DNA of 64,000 nucleotides from Hofstenia miamia (GCA_900660155.1 CABFPE010000347.1:149521-213520); one strand, 5' to 3'. Shown: positions 46,189 to 60,130, counted from the first letter of the stretch. Notes: a model not told the origin generated them from the letters alone. Made by a program: numbers and translations.

Positions 46189-49100
46189 GTACATTTACGA
46201 AGAAGGATGTTCATAATTCAATTTCTAATATTGATGGTTTTCTGATTTATTACACCAATTAAACTTAAATGGAGCTGGTGGGAAGTACTTGGTTGATAAT
46301 TAGTTCATTATTTTACAGGCCAAGGGAACTTTGGAATATTAACTAAATATAGCAATTTGAACACTAGGAACTATTGTGGTTGAAGAGCAGCATTTATTAC
46401 GTTTAAATGTTCAACATTGCCTACCTGTATTTTTCATTATATCTAACGAAACCTAAATTGTTCGGCCTTCGTCGAACCTTCTGGTTACGATTTTAGGTTA
46501 CGATTACTTTTCGATGACAGAAATGTGTATTTCCTGATGTTTAATTAAATGCTTTTTTAACCTCCTTAGCGAACATTGCAAGAACAAATGAAGGTGCTTT
46601 GTGAATCATCGTCTTTCTATTGTTCAGCTGGATATCGATTGAGTGTATTTACTGGGTTTTGCACCCACCTGTCCCTTTGATGATTCAAACTAAAATAGAC
46701 CGCAGAATATATCATTTCATTAAAATTTTTATATAATGTGTCAAATACTTCTTCTGAACATGCTAAAGTTTCTTCCATTTTATTAATGGGGAAACATAAT
46801 GTTATTTTCGCATACAGGCATGATACCTGTCGCTAGGTAACAACATCAGCATTACATTGTCACTACTACAGAAGCCTTAGTGATGGCAGAGGCTTCCTGC
46901 CTTTTGCAACCAAATTTGTTTGCTCTTCAACATTTCTGCCATTTTAATTTTGTATTGAATTGAAATTAGGGAATTGTTGCACCAGCCTGATTAGCTTTGT
47001 CAGTTATTATAAAATCAAATTACTCGTAAATTACCAAATGTTCTCTAATTACATGCCACTCATAATTTGTATATGAAGAGGATTTTTAATATCGTTTATT
47101 TATTAATTTATGTATATATATTGCAACATCAGTAAATATCTACACAATGAACAATATCACAGTTTGATTCATATGTATACGTACATTGTGCTTTATTCTA
47201 TGAGGATTTTGACTTCATATGGAAGACAAGACAATCAATATTCAACTATTGCATGGGCTGTCTTTGGCATGACAATTGCTTTGTCTTCGAATCAAGGCCT
47301 CCTTGTTTCCAATCGCAGTTGTAATCGGGTTTTCAAACCCCACCTCACCTCACCTGACCCGAATCCGATTTAGAATTTGCTTACAGAATTATGTGACACA
47401 ATTGTATAATGCAAATAGTTCACTTGTGTTTAAGAAAACTAAAAAATTTTAAATTTCAGAAAATAACAATTCAATGTACATTAAATATCTCAAACTTGTC
47501 TGTATCCAACCAGAGTTCGACACCACCCTTTCTATTCTTCGAAATAACTTGTTGGCATACAGTTGTGCTAACAATTTATTCTGACCAGCTAGAATATTAA
47601 ACATGCAGCATAAAATAGTCTGATGAATATTTGAACATAGAAACACAAGTCACTCAAATATTTTATATAAATTTTTTACTCAAATCTTTTATGGGAGTAG
47701 CTGAGCGAATCCTAATTTTGGATAAAAGTTGTTTTACACTGTTTGCATTCTATGTATGATTTTCGACTTGTATATAAAATGCATTCATAAGCTATTTCTT
47801 AATTTACAGCGTTTGAAATTAATTAAGTAGTTTTTCATTAATAATGTAGATGATGCGGAATTTAATATGCTCTACTATTTCGAATTGTTATTACCATTCC
47901 TTAATCGTATTAACGAATATTACTTTTCAGAAAGTAACTAAATCTTTATAATTTAATTTATCAGCCAATATGCTTTATCAATTGAAGCATCGTAAATTCA
48001 CACAATAATATTTTTTTGGAAACTTTACGTCCGTCTTCCTAATAAAAATGATAATCCTCCAGAAATCCCATTTGAATTTTTCCTATGGTACATTAAAGAG
48101 TAAACTCGTAAGAGTAATATCGTATATTGCTGACTATTTTGTTCGCTGTAGTGTTGTGTTACACGAATGTGCTTAAAATTTGAATTTTTTTACATTGTCG
48201 CACATGAGCTATCGATATTTTATAATATAATATTCGAATAAATTTTCCAACCGGGTCAGTTTTTCTTCGAGAACATTCATTAGAAATGCGATACTAAATA
48301 TAAAAGCAAGAGATTTCTTTGTAAAATATATTATAAGACTAGCCACTAGGTGATCTGAATAGAGATTTTTATGTCATAAGCATGTAAATCACGTATTGCA
48401 CCACATTTTTTTTAAAATTTATAATAATACCGTCTGAAAGTTTTTTATAAACTATTTTAATTTTAGAATCAGATTTCTAGTATTTATTATGATTTTGTTT
48501 CTTTAGTTTAAATTTAAGTCTATCTTCTTCTACTTCAATGTTAATATTGAGTGCAATGCAATTGGGACATCAGGAGGGAAGGGTGGAGAAACTAGTCAAT
48601 ATGAATTAAATTGTAACTAAATAATTGAAAGAGCAGTTTATCAATCATTATAACAGACTATTAAAATTGTATGTTGAAATACCTTTTAAAATATAGGAAA
48701 TGATCTCAAGTATCGAAGCGGTGGTTGTCTATTTAACCATGGTTTAATGTTGAATTGAATGAAGCCACCGTTTCTGCATTCGATGGAATTTTTGATAAAC
48801 TGTTAATGATTGGATCCGGAAACTGTGTTCTGGTTAGAAAACAGTTTGATGATGTATAGAACCTGCTGAAATATACGTTTCAATGTTCGCGGTGTGGTTG
48901 CGGTTTTGCCGGTATCAATTTCGTTCGATACAATAACCCTCAACCGCGCACATCTCTTCTGAATTCAAAATTCCATATAGAATAAATTTGTTGTTTTGCT
49001 TTCAAATAATGTTCTTATTTGGAAACTTGAAATGGGGAAATTATGGAAATTCCATCAATTTATGATATAAGTGATGAAATAGCAGTCAAAACGTTTTCTA

Positions 49101-52100
49101 ATTCGCAAGCCAATATTTCCCATATCTTCATGGTATTAATAACTTGAGTTATTGTTGTATAGGAATTTCCTTATTTATTTGCTAGTTTGAACTATCTAGT
49201 GAATTATTGTATTAAATTTAATGAAATCGTCCCTGTGTTCTTGAAGTTTTTTTGTAATCAAAGCGCCAATCTCTTACAAAGAGAATAATTTCTATTGACA
49301 CAATTCACGAAAATGAATTTGACAAGTTTGCTATGAATTTCGTAATTATTTCAAAGTGAAAGTATTAGACTTTTTTTATATAATCAAATAAGAAATTGGG
49401 AACTGCATCACTCAAAATCAGGTTTTGAGGCTTATTGACTGATTATAGCCCATTCTAAAATTCCCATGTAAGAATTAAGTTTCGAATGTTAATTGTTCAC
49501 ATGTAAGATAAGGCATTCGAATGAAATTTTGGACTAAAATCTCTAGAATTTTGAAAGCTAATTCATGACGAACAATTTAAGCCTGGACGTATTTATTAGG
49601 AATTTGTCAAAGTTTCAGGATTCGACCATATGTGATTCTTTTATAAGAACGTGTGAATTGTAGTTGTAAACCCGATTAGTTTAAAACATGTTTATACAGT
49701 TTACCTCTATCTCGAATGTATGAATTTCATCATATTTAATATTTTCATTTCGCTATATAGAATAAGTTAACAGAGGGTAATCACACCAAACGTTCATTTC
49801 AGTTTTTACCAGTACTTTGCCTTCAAGAGCAAAACAATAAATTTGGTTTCAAAAACATCGTTTGTAGAGAAGCCTCGGTTCGTAAACGACTGAAAAATTC
49901 GAGTCAATATATTCACTAAATGTTCATAGTAAAGTCGTGTAAGTGTTATGGATGAGCAATTTGTAAAAAGTTTGCAGGAATACCTTCAGTTAGTTAAACG
50001 AAGATGCTAGCGCATCCTATAGATAATCTGGAAGAAACTCATTTTCACTTTTGTGGTGAAGTTTCGTCTATCAAAAACTATTTAAAAAGAGCTAATGCGC
50101 ATATTGAAAAGCGTTTACGCCTACCACAACTGCGGTTTATTGTATAGTCATTTTTTGTCTTGTTGGATAAATTGTACAAAAAGATAATTATGTTGAGATT
50201 TTGAAATCACATTTAATTCCATATCTCAAATCGACATAGTTATCAACAGGATCGAGTACATACAAGATGGTTCCACTTCACAAAGGACGAAATTCGCGTT
50301 GAATCGGCTTTCAAGTTCACTAGATATTACTTCCTGCAATTTTGGATCCGGGGTTATCTGATGCGAAAAGTGTAGTTAAGCCTTTGAGATTGCGGTAAAT
50401 GCTGTACAATATGAGCTTTTGATGGTCTGATTAAATTGAAGACATTTTGTAGAAATCATTATTTTAAGCACTCATCGCTTAAATATGCTATGGAAATAAA
50501 CGATACAGCTGTTTTTTATAATGGTTCATTTGGAATTAAATTTAATTCACAATAACAAAATCATTTGTATCTGTATATATTTTATTCCAACTTTACAAAA
50601 TTGTGAAAATTTCTTTTTTTATTAAACAATAATTTTTGCAATCTGATTTAAAATTTAAATTAAATTAATTTGTAAGCATACATCTATATATCCATTACCT
50701 TTCCTACTATATGCTTTGTCCACAGGTTTAAATTCAACTGATTACTTCGTCCTCAGTTCAAATTATCGTCTTCCATTGATTTTTTAGATATCTTCGAGAC
50801 ATTTTCAACGGATGACCTATATATGTGTTGTAGTTAACCAATCTACTATTAAATCCATGGAGTTCCTCAAAGTTGTTGATATTTGTTTGAACTCGACATC
50901 GATTTACATCTAATCCGTTGTTACATAACGCATTCGTTTGTAGTTACGAGCGCGATTCCTTGGAGAGAAGAACTCTTGATTAAAGACGGTTGCTTCAGTC
51001 TAGACTCTCTGCATCACACCAATTTCATTTAATTGTTTCGCATTTCTGCACGATTAACTAATACGTTTTAAAGTTTATAATCAATTGTGAAATCTTTTCA
51101 GTTATCTATAGCAGCCCTGGATAAAAACATTCTTTTTAAACATGTTTAAGATATTGAATCAAATGCATTTTCTCCAGTCTTGTAGAGTCAGGGAGAAAAA
51201 CTCCTCTTGGGGCTAGGCCACTCCCTGCACAATAATGCTAAAACAACGCAGCTTTAAAAATATAATTATCAAATTAAATGGTTAGTGTATTTCTCAATTA
51301 TGAAACAACTGAGACTATTATTATGTAGTCTGTTGGCATCGGGCATTAGAAAATAAGCGGGCACGGGCAGCATTAAATCTACAAACAATTTTAACATAAG
51401 AGGATGCAAAACAGCCATTTTCTGAGTTGCTCTCTTGCAACATCTCCTTGGTTTTAAAAGCCGAAAAATACCGGTATAGATATAGATAGGGTTAAGTTAA
51501 TTAAATTATAGTGGTATATTTTCCACTACACTAATTTTGCTCTATTAGTTTACTCTGGCGCTTGACTTATGTATTTAATACTATCAATAATAAGTGATTC
51601 GGTAATTTCCAAAAAAATTGAACATTAGTCCTTAAAGCTGAATTTCGGACAACCTCGGCTGGTTTTTAACTTTTGTGCGATTTGAAATTGAATTTAGAAA
51701 CTAAGTATGGTAGGAATGTTCAAATAAAATGAGAATTGCATTTCGTTTGTGATACATCATTTTGTTTGTCATTATAGATATCAGAATAATACAAATCAAC
51801 TGTGTTTTTTAATTTGTCTTACATTTTAAAGTTTCAATGACTATATTCCTAAATATTTTTTACTAAGACAAACTATTTGTAACGTACCTTTTGTTGAGTT
51901 GTTTTAAATTTCGTAATGAGATACTGCGCAAAAGAAATCATTCTATATTCAGCGGGTATTCATTAAATATTCTATGAAACGAAAAACAACTTTTATAGAA
52001 TATCGAATTTTATTCAACATTCGACCATTAATTTACGAAAAAGAATGAAACTTTAGCTTCAAATAACGTTGATAGCAATTTTTAATTGAAATATAATTTG

Positions 52101-53199
52101 CATGTGAATGATCGCTGTGAGAACACTGTATGCTGCTTCCCACCAATTTCATTTCGCAATTAGGAATGAGCATTTAAAGCATTGTTTTCGAAAATAGATC
52201 GTTGCTCTGTTTTGTTTAGTGGAAGCGTTTAGTTTTAATTTTGTTTACAATTCTCTTTAAATCACTCACGCAAAATCCAATTCCTAAATTAACTTTTTAC
52301 GGCTCACTGCTTTTTCGGCAAATTCCTTCATCTTGTTATTAGTATTTCCAGTGCAGGCGGGATTGTTTATTTAATACGTCTCATCATTTTCCAATTTATT
52401 CTTCATTGTCTGTTAGACGCTCGGTGAGTTTTGCTTCATATTAATAACAGTTTCCACTTATCATTCTTCATAGCGTTACACGGAAGGTGTGATTGCAAGG
52501 ATCCACCTTCAAGTTTTGCCATTACGAAATTTGACATACTGTATTGTTTATTCCATTTTTTGTATGTTGCATTCTCTATGTCGTATTTTGGTTTGTAAAC
52601 CTTGCAATTATGAACTAATACAAAAACTTCCGCATTTTTTTCATTTATATATATTGATGCTTTTGAAATTTCATCTTGGAATTTGATCCTGCGATTCCGA
52701 AATTATCAACTCGATTCCGATTCTCAAAAGATTTTCTATATTAAATATTGTTGTTTCCTTAAAGCATAATTCTAATATTTATTTTTGAATTGAACCTAAA
52801 TTTCTTAAGAATAGCATTTAGAGATGAACGCGGTACATCTTTTGTGAAATTATTTCCATCGCACAGAAAAAACTTCACCATTAACCACTACAATATCCAT
52901 TTTTACCGCAAATCACCGCAATAAATGAAATTTTATTGCGCTATACCACAGCAATGGCGATTTTTATCTTCGTAAGAAAATATAGATATTTCTGAATTGT
53001 TTTTTAGGGTTATAGATCATTCGCAGAAAAATTTAAAGAGAGCTTTCTTAGGTGTTTTGTCATTTCGTTCAATTTTATTAGGGTAGTATCAAATTTTCAA
53101 TGAAAATTGTAAAAATTTATTTTAATATTTTTAATGTGCTTTAGAAGCAGTTTTTTTGAGAAATACTTAGAAATTTACATCTTAGAACAAAACACGTTG
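46189..53199. other. Seven-kb AT-rich stretch, no gene seen
   Basis: Short frames (47110-47373, 47409-47646, 52489-52686) show no motifs. Around 49945-50450 a run starting ATGGATGAGCAATTTGTAAA has a faint retro- or transposon-like look but no recognisable domain. A small foldback at 48888 is listed separately. Confidence 0.45.
48888..48952. repeat. Small GC-rich foldback
   Basis: CGGTGTGGTTGCGGTTTTGC with GGTATC pairs imperfectly with GATAC...AACCCTCAACCGCGCACA around a 10-bp loop. The TGTGGTTGCGG wording resembles the element at 41661-42043, so the two may be related. Confidence 0.45.
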
Positions 53200-54110
53200 T
53201 CTGTTTTGGGGTTAATCAACAGACTGATGAGTGGATGAATCCATGATCCGGGTCCGGACCTTAACCCCTAGAAGTCTACCACTAAGCCCGTTTTGATCGT
53301 GAGAAACCCCTGGCGACAAAGTACTGATCTGTGTTGAATCTGATCAGCAGAATGAAGCCGAAGGCCAAACTTTAGTTGAGAGGGTTGCGCCTCTCCCTCT
53401 TTGGTCAACCAAAGCTACTAACGAAGGTAACTAAGAGAGCGCTTGCTGGCTGCTATAAAGATCCAAAAATTACATTTGAGTATGCGACCCTGAATGCAAA
53501 GCATCTAGTGATTAGAGACTCCGTGGCGCTATTCTAATAGTATGTCGTATCATAACTACCTATGATACAGCAAAGCTGCCTCATAGGAAGGCACAGCAAA
53601 CGCTGGCCTAGGCCTATCTCATAGGCTAGACACAAAGAGTCATCCCTGTATGACTGCTCCATGAGACGCACTTATGAAGCTGGCACCAGTAGCAGTCTTG
53701 CCAACAGTGTTACCACTGTGTCGCCGTCTGTCTACTCAAAAAAGGGGACAGACAGGCTTCTATCGTTACCAACCCCACATGCACAAAGTACACATGGTGG
53801 CACTTTTTTCTACCCTGGTGATGAACCTCAACTGTAATTACGGTACTCTCTAAAGCGACGCGCTGTCGAGTGTTAGCTCAGCGCCATCCTTCTGGTTCGG
53901 CTTGCGCTTTTCAGCTTGGCTGCTTGGCTTCATCGGGAACCACCGCGAGGAGATACTCTCTGGGATGGCGCACTGCCTTTTCGGTTCCCGTTATCTGTGT
54001 GACTTTTATGCCACCGCAAGTTGTTTTAATTCTACCGCTAATCACCGCATTTGTGTAAATCGCTACCTCAGTACCCCGCACCGCGGCATAACGAGGTATT
54101 ACCTCACCGC
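53200..54110. other. GC-rich block of unknown origin, locally palindromic
   Basis: About 0.9 kb standing out from its AT-rich surroundings. It contains GGGGTTAA (53209) paired with TTAACCCC (53262), TGGATGAATCCA, GGTCCGGACC, GAGAGGGTTGCGCCTCTC and the near-perfect palindrome CTTTGGTCAACCAAAG, all within the first 220 bp. The rest is sense-free in all frames apart from short GC-driven frames at 53870-54183. It may be the 5' untranslated region of a retroelement or a structured non-coding RNA. Its right edge carries ACCGC words (CTACCGCTAATCACCGCAT) resembling TTACCGCAAATCACCGCAA at 52903, outside its left edge. Confidence 0.4.
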
Positions 54111-55458
54111 ACTCATCTTTAATAGCATGAAATCTCTACAAAATATAATTATAGTGTTAGGAGTAATTTTAAATCTACTGTAGGTATTGAAAACCCGTTA
54201 TATGCTGCATAAATTCGAAATGCAATTTTCAAATTGATTCTAGTAACACTGTTGTGCATCCAAGTAAAGAATTGCAAATCTCCAATTTACAAGTTCCTCA
54301 TGTTCAATTCTGATATGCTACATTCCATATTATTGTCAGATGAGAAGAAAGTTGACACATATATTGCACTTCGTCATTGGATTAGTATTCCAGTTCAATA
54401 CACAGAGATAATCATTAAAATACTTAGACAGCGAAAAGTGAAAAATTCGTGGTGGAAGTTTTAAGTTCTGGAAGTTGTATTCCAAATCTAGACTTGAAAA
54501 GCTTATTAGAAACTCTGGCAACATTACAAATAGAATGTCAAAGTTTAAAGAAATTGTTTGCTGTCATTTTGAGCTCAGCTTCTACCTCGCAAGTTTATAG
54601 AAGAAAATCATTCTTTTTTGCAGTTAGCTTCCGCAAAAACCCAAATTTCTCAATGTCATAATCGGAAAGTTACATAGCAGTTTTGAATTTCAATGAAATC
54701 GAGACAAACACTGTGCAAAGATTTTCAGATTACAAATAGCATGAAATTCTTATAAATCTACATTAGCTTATTGTATATGTGCTTAATTGCAATTTACTTA
54801 TCAAAGCTGCAAATTCACATAAAAGTGATTCAATATGTTTTGAAGTATAATGTATGCATTCCAGTAAGAATTTTCGTGAGATGAAGGGAATTTTTTATGA
54901 TATTAGTTCGTGATTTACCACCGTAGTCTTCATTCACTGCGAAATTCACACTTACTACAGTTATTTATAATTTAAGCAGTTGACTCTTGTATAGTTCTTA
55001 GATATTCAGTCATTGTTATTGGATAAACACCCAAAGCTTTGAGTAAATGCAAATAATGACCTTTATCAATGTGTGACATCTCCGTTTCAAGTAAGCAACA
55101 AAGTGTGATGATAGATGAAGTCAGGATTTCGAATGGAATTGAACTATAAGTAATTGATCCAATAAAAATTATCTTTATTGGAAATGTCCCCAGGCGGCAG
55201 TTTCTTTTGCACTCTAATTAGTTATTCATGCAGCAGATATTTACTCCTGGTTTGAATTTACATTTTCGCTATTTCACTGACATTGTCAGCTGTATTTCAA
55301 ACGATAAGATTCCGAGTGCATTCAAAACTCATTCATTTGCAATTATCTCTACTAGAATCTATCAATTTTACTCAATCTCTATCACGATTTGATAGGGTAC
55401 TGACTATCAATTGATTTTATTAAATGATTATATATATATATGAAAGTGTTAAATTACT
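54111..55458. other. No gene seen
   Basis: AT-rich. Frames at 54234-54661 on both strands overlap and lack motifs. Confidence 0.4.
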
Positions 55459-55870
55459 GAGCTTCATAAATGCGACCCGTTTCAATTCAAAATCTCTATC
55501 AGAACATGCACTAAAAATATTGGTGTTGTAATAATTTTTCTGTTTATTCATTAACTTTGATCTAATTTCTTTATGTATAGTGATTCTGCAATTATTGGGA
55601 AATTAGGTTTTAATAAAATTTCAAAATTTGCTTCGTTTATTAAATGGTGATGTTGATAAATTAAATTTCCAAAAAGTTGTTTATTAATTCGTGTAGTAAA
55701 GTGTCGTCTTGTGTCTCCGATGTAAGTAAACAAGTGAAGAAAACAGTCACTTTGCTCCAGGATCTTTGTTTTTTAGGCTATTCAGGCTTTTTGTGATGTT
55801 AAAATTGGTTTTATTATTGATTTCTTAAACCTAAATTTTTTATTTGAAGCTCACTTTGTTACTAGTGTAA
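55459..55870 (-). mobile_element. Penelope-like element 3' fragment (GIY-YIG)
   Basis: On the minus strand the segment CFLHLFTYIGDTRRHFTTRI then NKQLFGNLIYQHHHLI and LLKPNFPIIAESLYIKKL matches the GIY-YIG nuclease and its tail (YIGxTxRxxxxRxxxH...ESxxI). It differs from the element at 24673. Only the last part of the ORF survives and the frame is disrupted upstream. Downstream of the stop, the minus strand at 55502-55472 reads CTGATAGAGATTTTGAATTG then AAACGGGTCGC, a hammerhead-like tail. Confidence 0.6.
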
Positions 55871-55929
55871 ATTTCCAATATATTTGCTTTAAATTTGGTT
55901 TAGTTGAAATGTATGCTTCTAAAAACTTT

Positions 55930-57000
55930 TATTACAATAGTTGTTGAAAATGTCGCCCTCTGACCTGAAGCCAAGACGAAGCTCTTTTCAGTACATCACT
56001 TCACACTTTTTTGATAGCCCCTTTGCGCTATCCTTAAGCAAGTTCTAAGCACATTGTACAAGAGACTAAATAGACTCTGGTTTTCCTTGTAAACTAGACT
56101 TTGTGCAGCAACCAGGATGTGGAAGTCCAAAGCCTTGAGATCTGGCTGTGCGCTGGCCAAGAATTTGCCGTTCTTATGATTCGACCTACAAACTTCTCAT
56201 TGGAAAATTGGCAGAGCTGCATTTGCGCATTGCGATTAAGCACCGTCCTGTATCCACCAAAGTGAAGAACGAGTTGCTGAATGACGTAGTCTTGACCAAA
56301 TGATGTCCTGAAGCAAGTTAATTGAAGACAAATTTCCAATATCGTCCAGCAAAGCATGGACCATTGGAATCATTCCTTTGATAATTGCAACGAAGATCAT
56401 CACCTTAACATCATTCCTATAATTTGTTCGCATTGGATTTTCATTAGCCCAGACTCCTTCGTTTTTTTTCGGTGTGCTTTTGGTGGAGGCAAAAGAATTT
56501 CTCGTCAGTGCAAACTATTCTATCGACAACATTTGGGTGGTTGCTGCAGATTCCATTCACAAAACTGCCTTGTATACATTAGTTAAGGGTTTGACTGCTT
56601 TATAATGATAACAACGGAAATGAAGATCATGTCTGACGATCCTCCACATTGTGGTTTTAGTGGGTGAAATCTGCTGGAAAGCTTTTCTAAGACAGCATTC
56701 GGTGGTTATGTCATAGAAGTTTTTCACCTCATCTATTGCTTCTTTTGTTATTTTTGGTTTTGATAGCCTTTGCTATTTATTGTGAATGGACCCAGTTTCC
56801 TGAAAATCATCACGAACTCTTAATAACATCTTCAGGTTATAGGATTTCGTTATACTTCTACTGATCTTGAAGTGATGGTTAAATTCTCGGCGCACTGTTG
56901 AAGGCGATATTGTGTTCTGTCAAATTTTGGGACAATCCACTTTTTCAGCTCTTCGCATGACATTTTTTGGGCCGAAGATGAATGAAAATCTTTGCAAATG
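55930..57000 (-). pseudogene. Decayed mariner-like transposase
   Basis: Minus-strand fragments in several frames: ELKKWIVPKFDRT-like N-terminus (about 56950), NPMRTNYRNDVKVMIFVAII then KGMIPMVHALLDD (56450-56350), and at 56270-56100 GGYRTVLNRN, FVGRIIRTANSWPAHSQ and RLWTSTSWLLHKV. The last pieces fit the FPGRWIGRxGPxxWPxRSPDLTPLDFFLWGxxK segment around the third catalytic residue of mariner-like transposases. Many breaks are present. It is adjacent to, but not part of, the Penelope fragment at 55459. Confidence 0.6.
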
Positions 57001-57144
57001 TTTATAAGGTGATAAATTTCCATTCTTTATGAACAAAATACTGTATCTAAAATACAGCTTTAACCATTTTACGGGCTCATAATTTGGAATTTAAGCATAG
57101 GAAACCATATGGAACACACTGTATATATGTTGCTTCGCCTTGGG

Positions 57145-57233
57145 AGAGGGGGCTGGTACGCTATACCCCCTCTTCCTCCAAATGACCCTTCCCTCAGTAG
57201 GGGCCTAAATTACATGGGCTGGCTACGCCTCTG
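57145..57233. repeat. Transposon-end-like hairpin and terminal motif
   Basis: AGAGGGGG (57145) pairs perfectly with CCCCCTCT (57166-57173) around a 13-nt loop. The segment then ends GGGCTGGCTACGCCTCTG; its complement, CAGAGGCGTAGCCAGCCC, has the look of a hAT-type left end (CAGxGGCGTAGCC). It probably marks the right boundary of an element whose left end I could not find. Confidence 0.45.
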
Positions 57234-58689
57234 ATTTATATACTGGTCATTATAATTATTATTTATTATTATGTATAATTAAACGCATTTTTAAAAAACT
57301 TTGATTTATACATTATATTGTGGTTTGTATTCAATTTTAGGGAGAATCAAAATATTTCGGGTGTAATTAAGGAATCTCAAAATTGATTATCGGCAAAATT
57401 TGTAGTAAAATAATCAATGAAATGATAAAAAATAATGCATATTTGAAATAATTCGTTATTATAAAGTATATGCTCATATATTGAAGATGATTGTAGGAAT
57501 TCAAAAGATCTAGATCTGTGACCTGCCCCAAAAATTTCAGTCTTTGTTGACATTCACCAGTTTTAATGAAGCATGTTAAAATCATTCAAACTCATTGTGG
57601 CATTTTTTGTCGGTTGAGTACCTACTCTAAACATTAATTTTTTACATCACTGCGTATAATATGGAAGGAAAGTAATAGATTGTATCAAACTGCAATGGGA
57701 GGAAAATATTTTGCAGAGAAGTAATTTATTAGTGATTGACTTGAAAATGTCGTTGTTGCATGTGGGGAATGTTTTATTTTGTTTACGGATACTTTAACTG
57801 TGGAATGTCTTGGATTTACAATTTAGCACTTGTTAGCAATACTTCCAATATTTGCCTTTTTAAGCGTTGTCAATACGAAACTAATTCCCAACTCATTAAT
57901 TCCATATCAACCTATGCTGCTTTTCCTAAATATTTACTTTCTTTCTTAACTCAATTTGTTTGAACTATCAGCAATTCTAGTAATTGGCCCTTCAATGTTA
58001 GTTGTGGAAATTTCCTATTACCACCAGTCTACCAGCATTGGTTTTATAGAGGTTCAATTTTATTTAAAAAATTTTTAACCAATAGAGACAATTTACCATC
58101 AATTTTAGTTTTGGCGTCACAGATAATGCATTTTAGTAGTATTAAGTCAATTGTTTTTTACAGAACTTTATAAAAATGCCACATACCATGTAGTGACATC
58201 CTGGCCATCTACATAAAGTTGAAATAATTGAACAGAATTTGATTGTCCAATTATGACTTTTATTATATATATGAGGCGCCAAGAGGCAAAAGGGCCAATC
58301 CACCATTCGGTAGTTTTGAGAAAAATAGCTTTAAAGTTTTACCATTTCTATTTTATAACAGAAACATGAATATTTGGTTTATTTTCAACCTTATTTTACC
58401 TATGTATAAAGGCGAATATTGTGACAATGTATGTATATATATATACATATAAGGTGTACCCAAAATGAAATGCTAAAACTGTGGCAAGGTTTCAAATGAA
58501 CTTTTTCAAGCCGAATTCGATTGAATTTTATTTTTTTCTAACTTAAAAAAATTCGTTATTTTTAATTTTCTTTCTTTAAATACCACTTCCTGTTGGAAGT
58601 TTTCAAATTTTTAGCTATATATTGCAAAATAGGAGCGCTGTATGACTGCCAATTTTCAAAGTTTACAATAAATAGAAATCTTCACAAGT
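57234..58689. other. No gene seen
   Basis: AT-rich. The frames at 57367-57963 and 58243-58452 have no motifs. A TA-rich run lies near 58432-58450. Confidence 0.4.
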
Positions 58690-60130
58690 GAAGTATAGTA
58701 TTAGGACAATCCAAAAGCCAGAATTTTTCAGAATGGACAAAAGGCAAAAAATTACTAATTTGCAAAAACATCGATAATATTTTTACCAATCAGAGCGTTG
58801 AAATATATTATTGTAACTGCCAACGCTTTAGATGAAGACATAATTCGAGCGTTTAGGAGGAAATATTGTTTATCAAATCATTAACGATTTTTTTCTCATT
58901 TTACGAAGTGTCAAAATTTTAAATGATGTGATTGATTCCTCATTAAAACAATTTGTCCAGTTTCTCAGCGAATTTGAAATGCTGCATGGTATAAATTCTG
59001 TACTAACATCTCTTTTGAAAAGAAGAATCGTTCACGGAATGACTGACTTCCACAAGCAACGTATATTGATATCATATCATCAAATAATCACAGTTCAAGA
59101 AGTGATATAGCGCAAGGGTTTGTTTCTGATTTTCTACAAGCCGATATTCCTTTATACAAACTTAGATACTCTATATTGAAGAAACTTCTTGAAGACAGAG
59201 GTAGAGATTACCCACGCGAAACAAAATGCAGGAGTGCTGTGAACGAATTTAATGCACAAGTCCGAAGTCCATTGAAGAAATTGCTAGAAAATCAGGATAT
59301 TTCAATTGTGTTATGAACCAACTGTAAATAATCAATGTTTTCATTAACTCTAATGTATGTGAGCCTTGGCTAGTGTTGTGCAGAGTTTGGAGAAGGTGAA
59401 TTTTATTTTGCTGTATTTTACCAAAATGTAGATGCTATAAAAAGAACTTGACATATCATGGGAGATAAATTTTACATTTTGCATCGAATGGTGCGTCCTT
59501 CATGATTAAGACCGGATCCATATTGAAACTAACACATCACAACATTCACTTAATTCCCAATTGTGCTGCAGGGACTACATCCATCTTTTAACAGCATCAT
59601 TGCAAGAATCAAGTCTGCAACACTGAAGAATACAATGCCATGTAATTAGTTTATTGAAATTGGTCTGTAAATTGCACATCATCCCAATATTATCTGCTTG
59701 GGAACGTGGTTGGAAGAAGCTGCAATGTGCTACTCCTAACACTTAAACGCTGTCAACGACATTGCAAGAAAGTGGGAATACATTGAATTGCTTGTGAAAG
59801 TCGTATTTGAAGCAACTTTCACTCTTCTTTGGTGAATCAATTACTTGATGCAAAAAATACGAGTTTTTTTGCCATTTTGATAACCAAGCTAGAAAGGACT
59901 ATGCGTCTTAGTTGGATGCGTTAGACCTCCCTGGTTATCACATGAATCAGACGATCTCATTCTGATATACTAAAATTCACGAAGAACCAAAATTACTGAC
60001 ACCAGCTAATTTTGATGTTGTACCTGCACTCATTTGTCTGTTGCAAAAGTGTGTGGCGCCACATCTGCAGTATAACGGTCACTTAGTATATTCAAGAACT
60101 GATCACAAAAGACTAAAACTTTCTTCTGAA
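58690..60130 (+). pseudogene. Decayed hAT-like transposase (LGTWLEAA type)
   Basis: Ordered plus-strand fragments: MDKRQKITNLQKH (58733), ADIPLYKLRYSILKKLLEDR then GRDYPRETKCRSAVNEF (59130-59250), RIKSATLKNT (59605), and HHPNIICLGTWLEEAAMCYS then HLNAVNDIARKW (59675-59780). This order (DIPLxKLxxxxL..., IxxIKxxxxKN, PxxxTRWGTWLxAAxYY, FxxVxxIxxxW) is that of a repetitive hAT-like transposase family in invertebrates. The C-terminal dimerisation motif is not seen. Several stops and shifts are present. No terminal repeats were found. Confidence 0.6.

Noticed and set aside
45937-46245. 102-codon plus-strand open frame
   Set aside because: Lies inside the non-coding MITE copy C; the homologous copy A is not open, and no motif is present.
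53232-53265. Hammerhead ribozyme (CTGATGAG followed by a TGGAT...ATCCA stem)
   Set aside because: The required GAAA after stem II is GATC and no supporting stem III or cleavage site is seen.
54234-54661. Overlapping frames on both strands
   Set aside because: Both strands are open at once and neither has motifs or exon borders.
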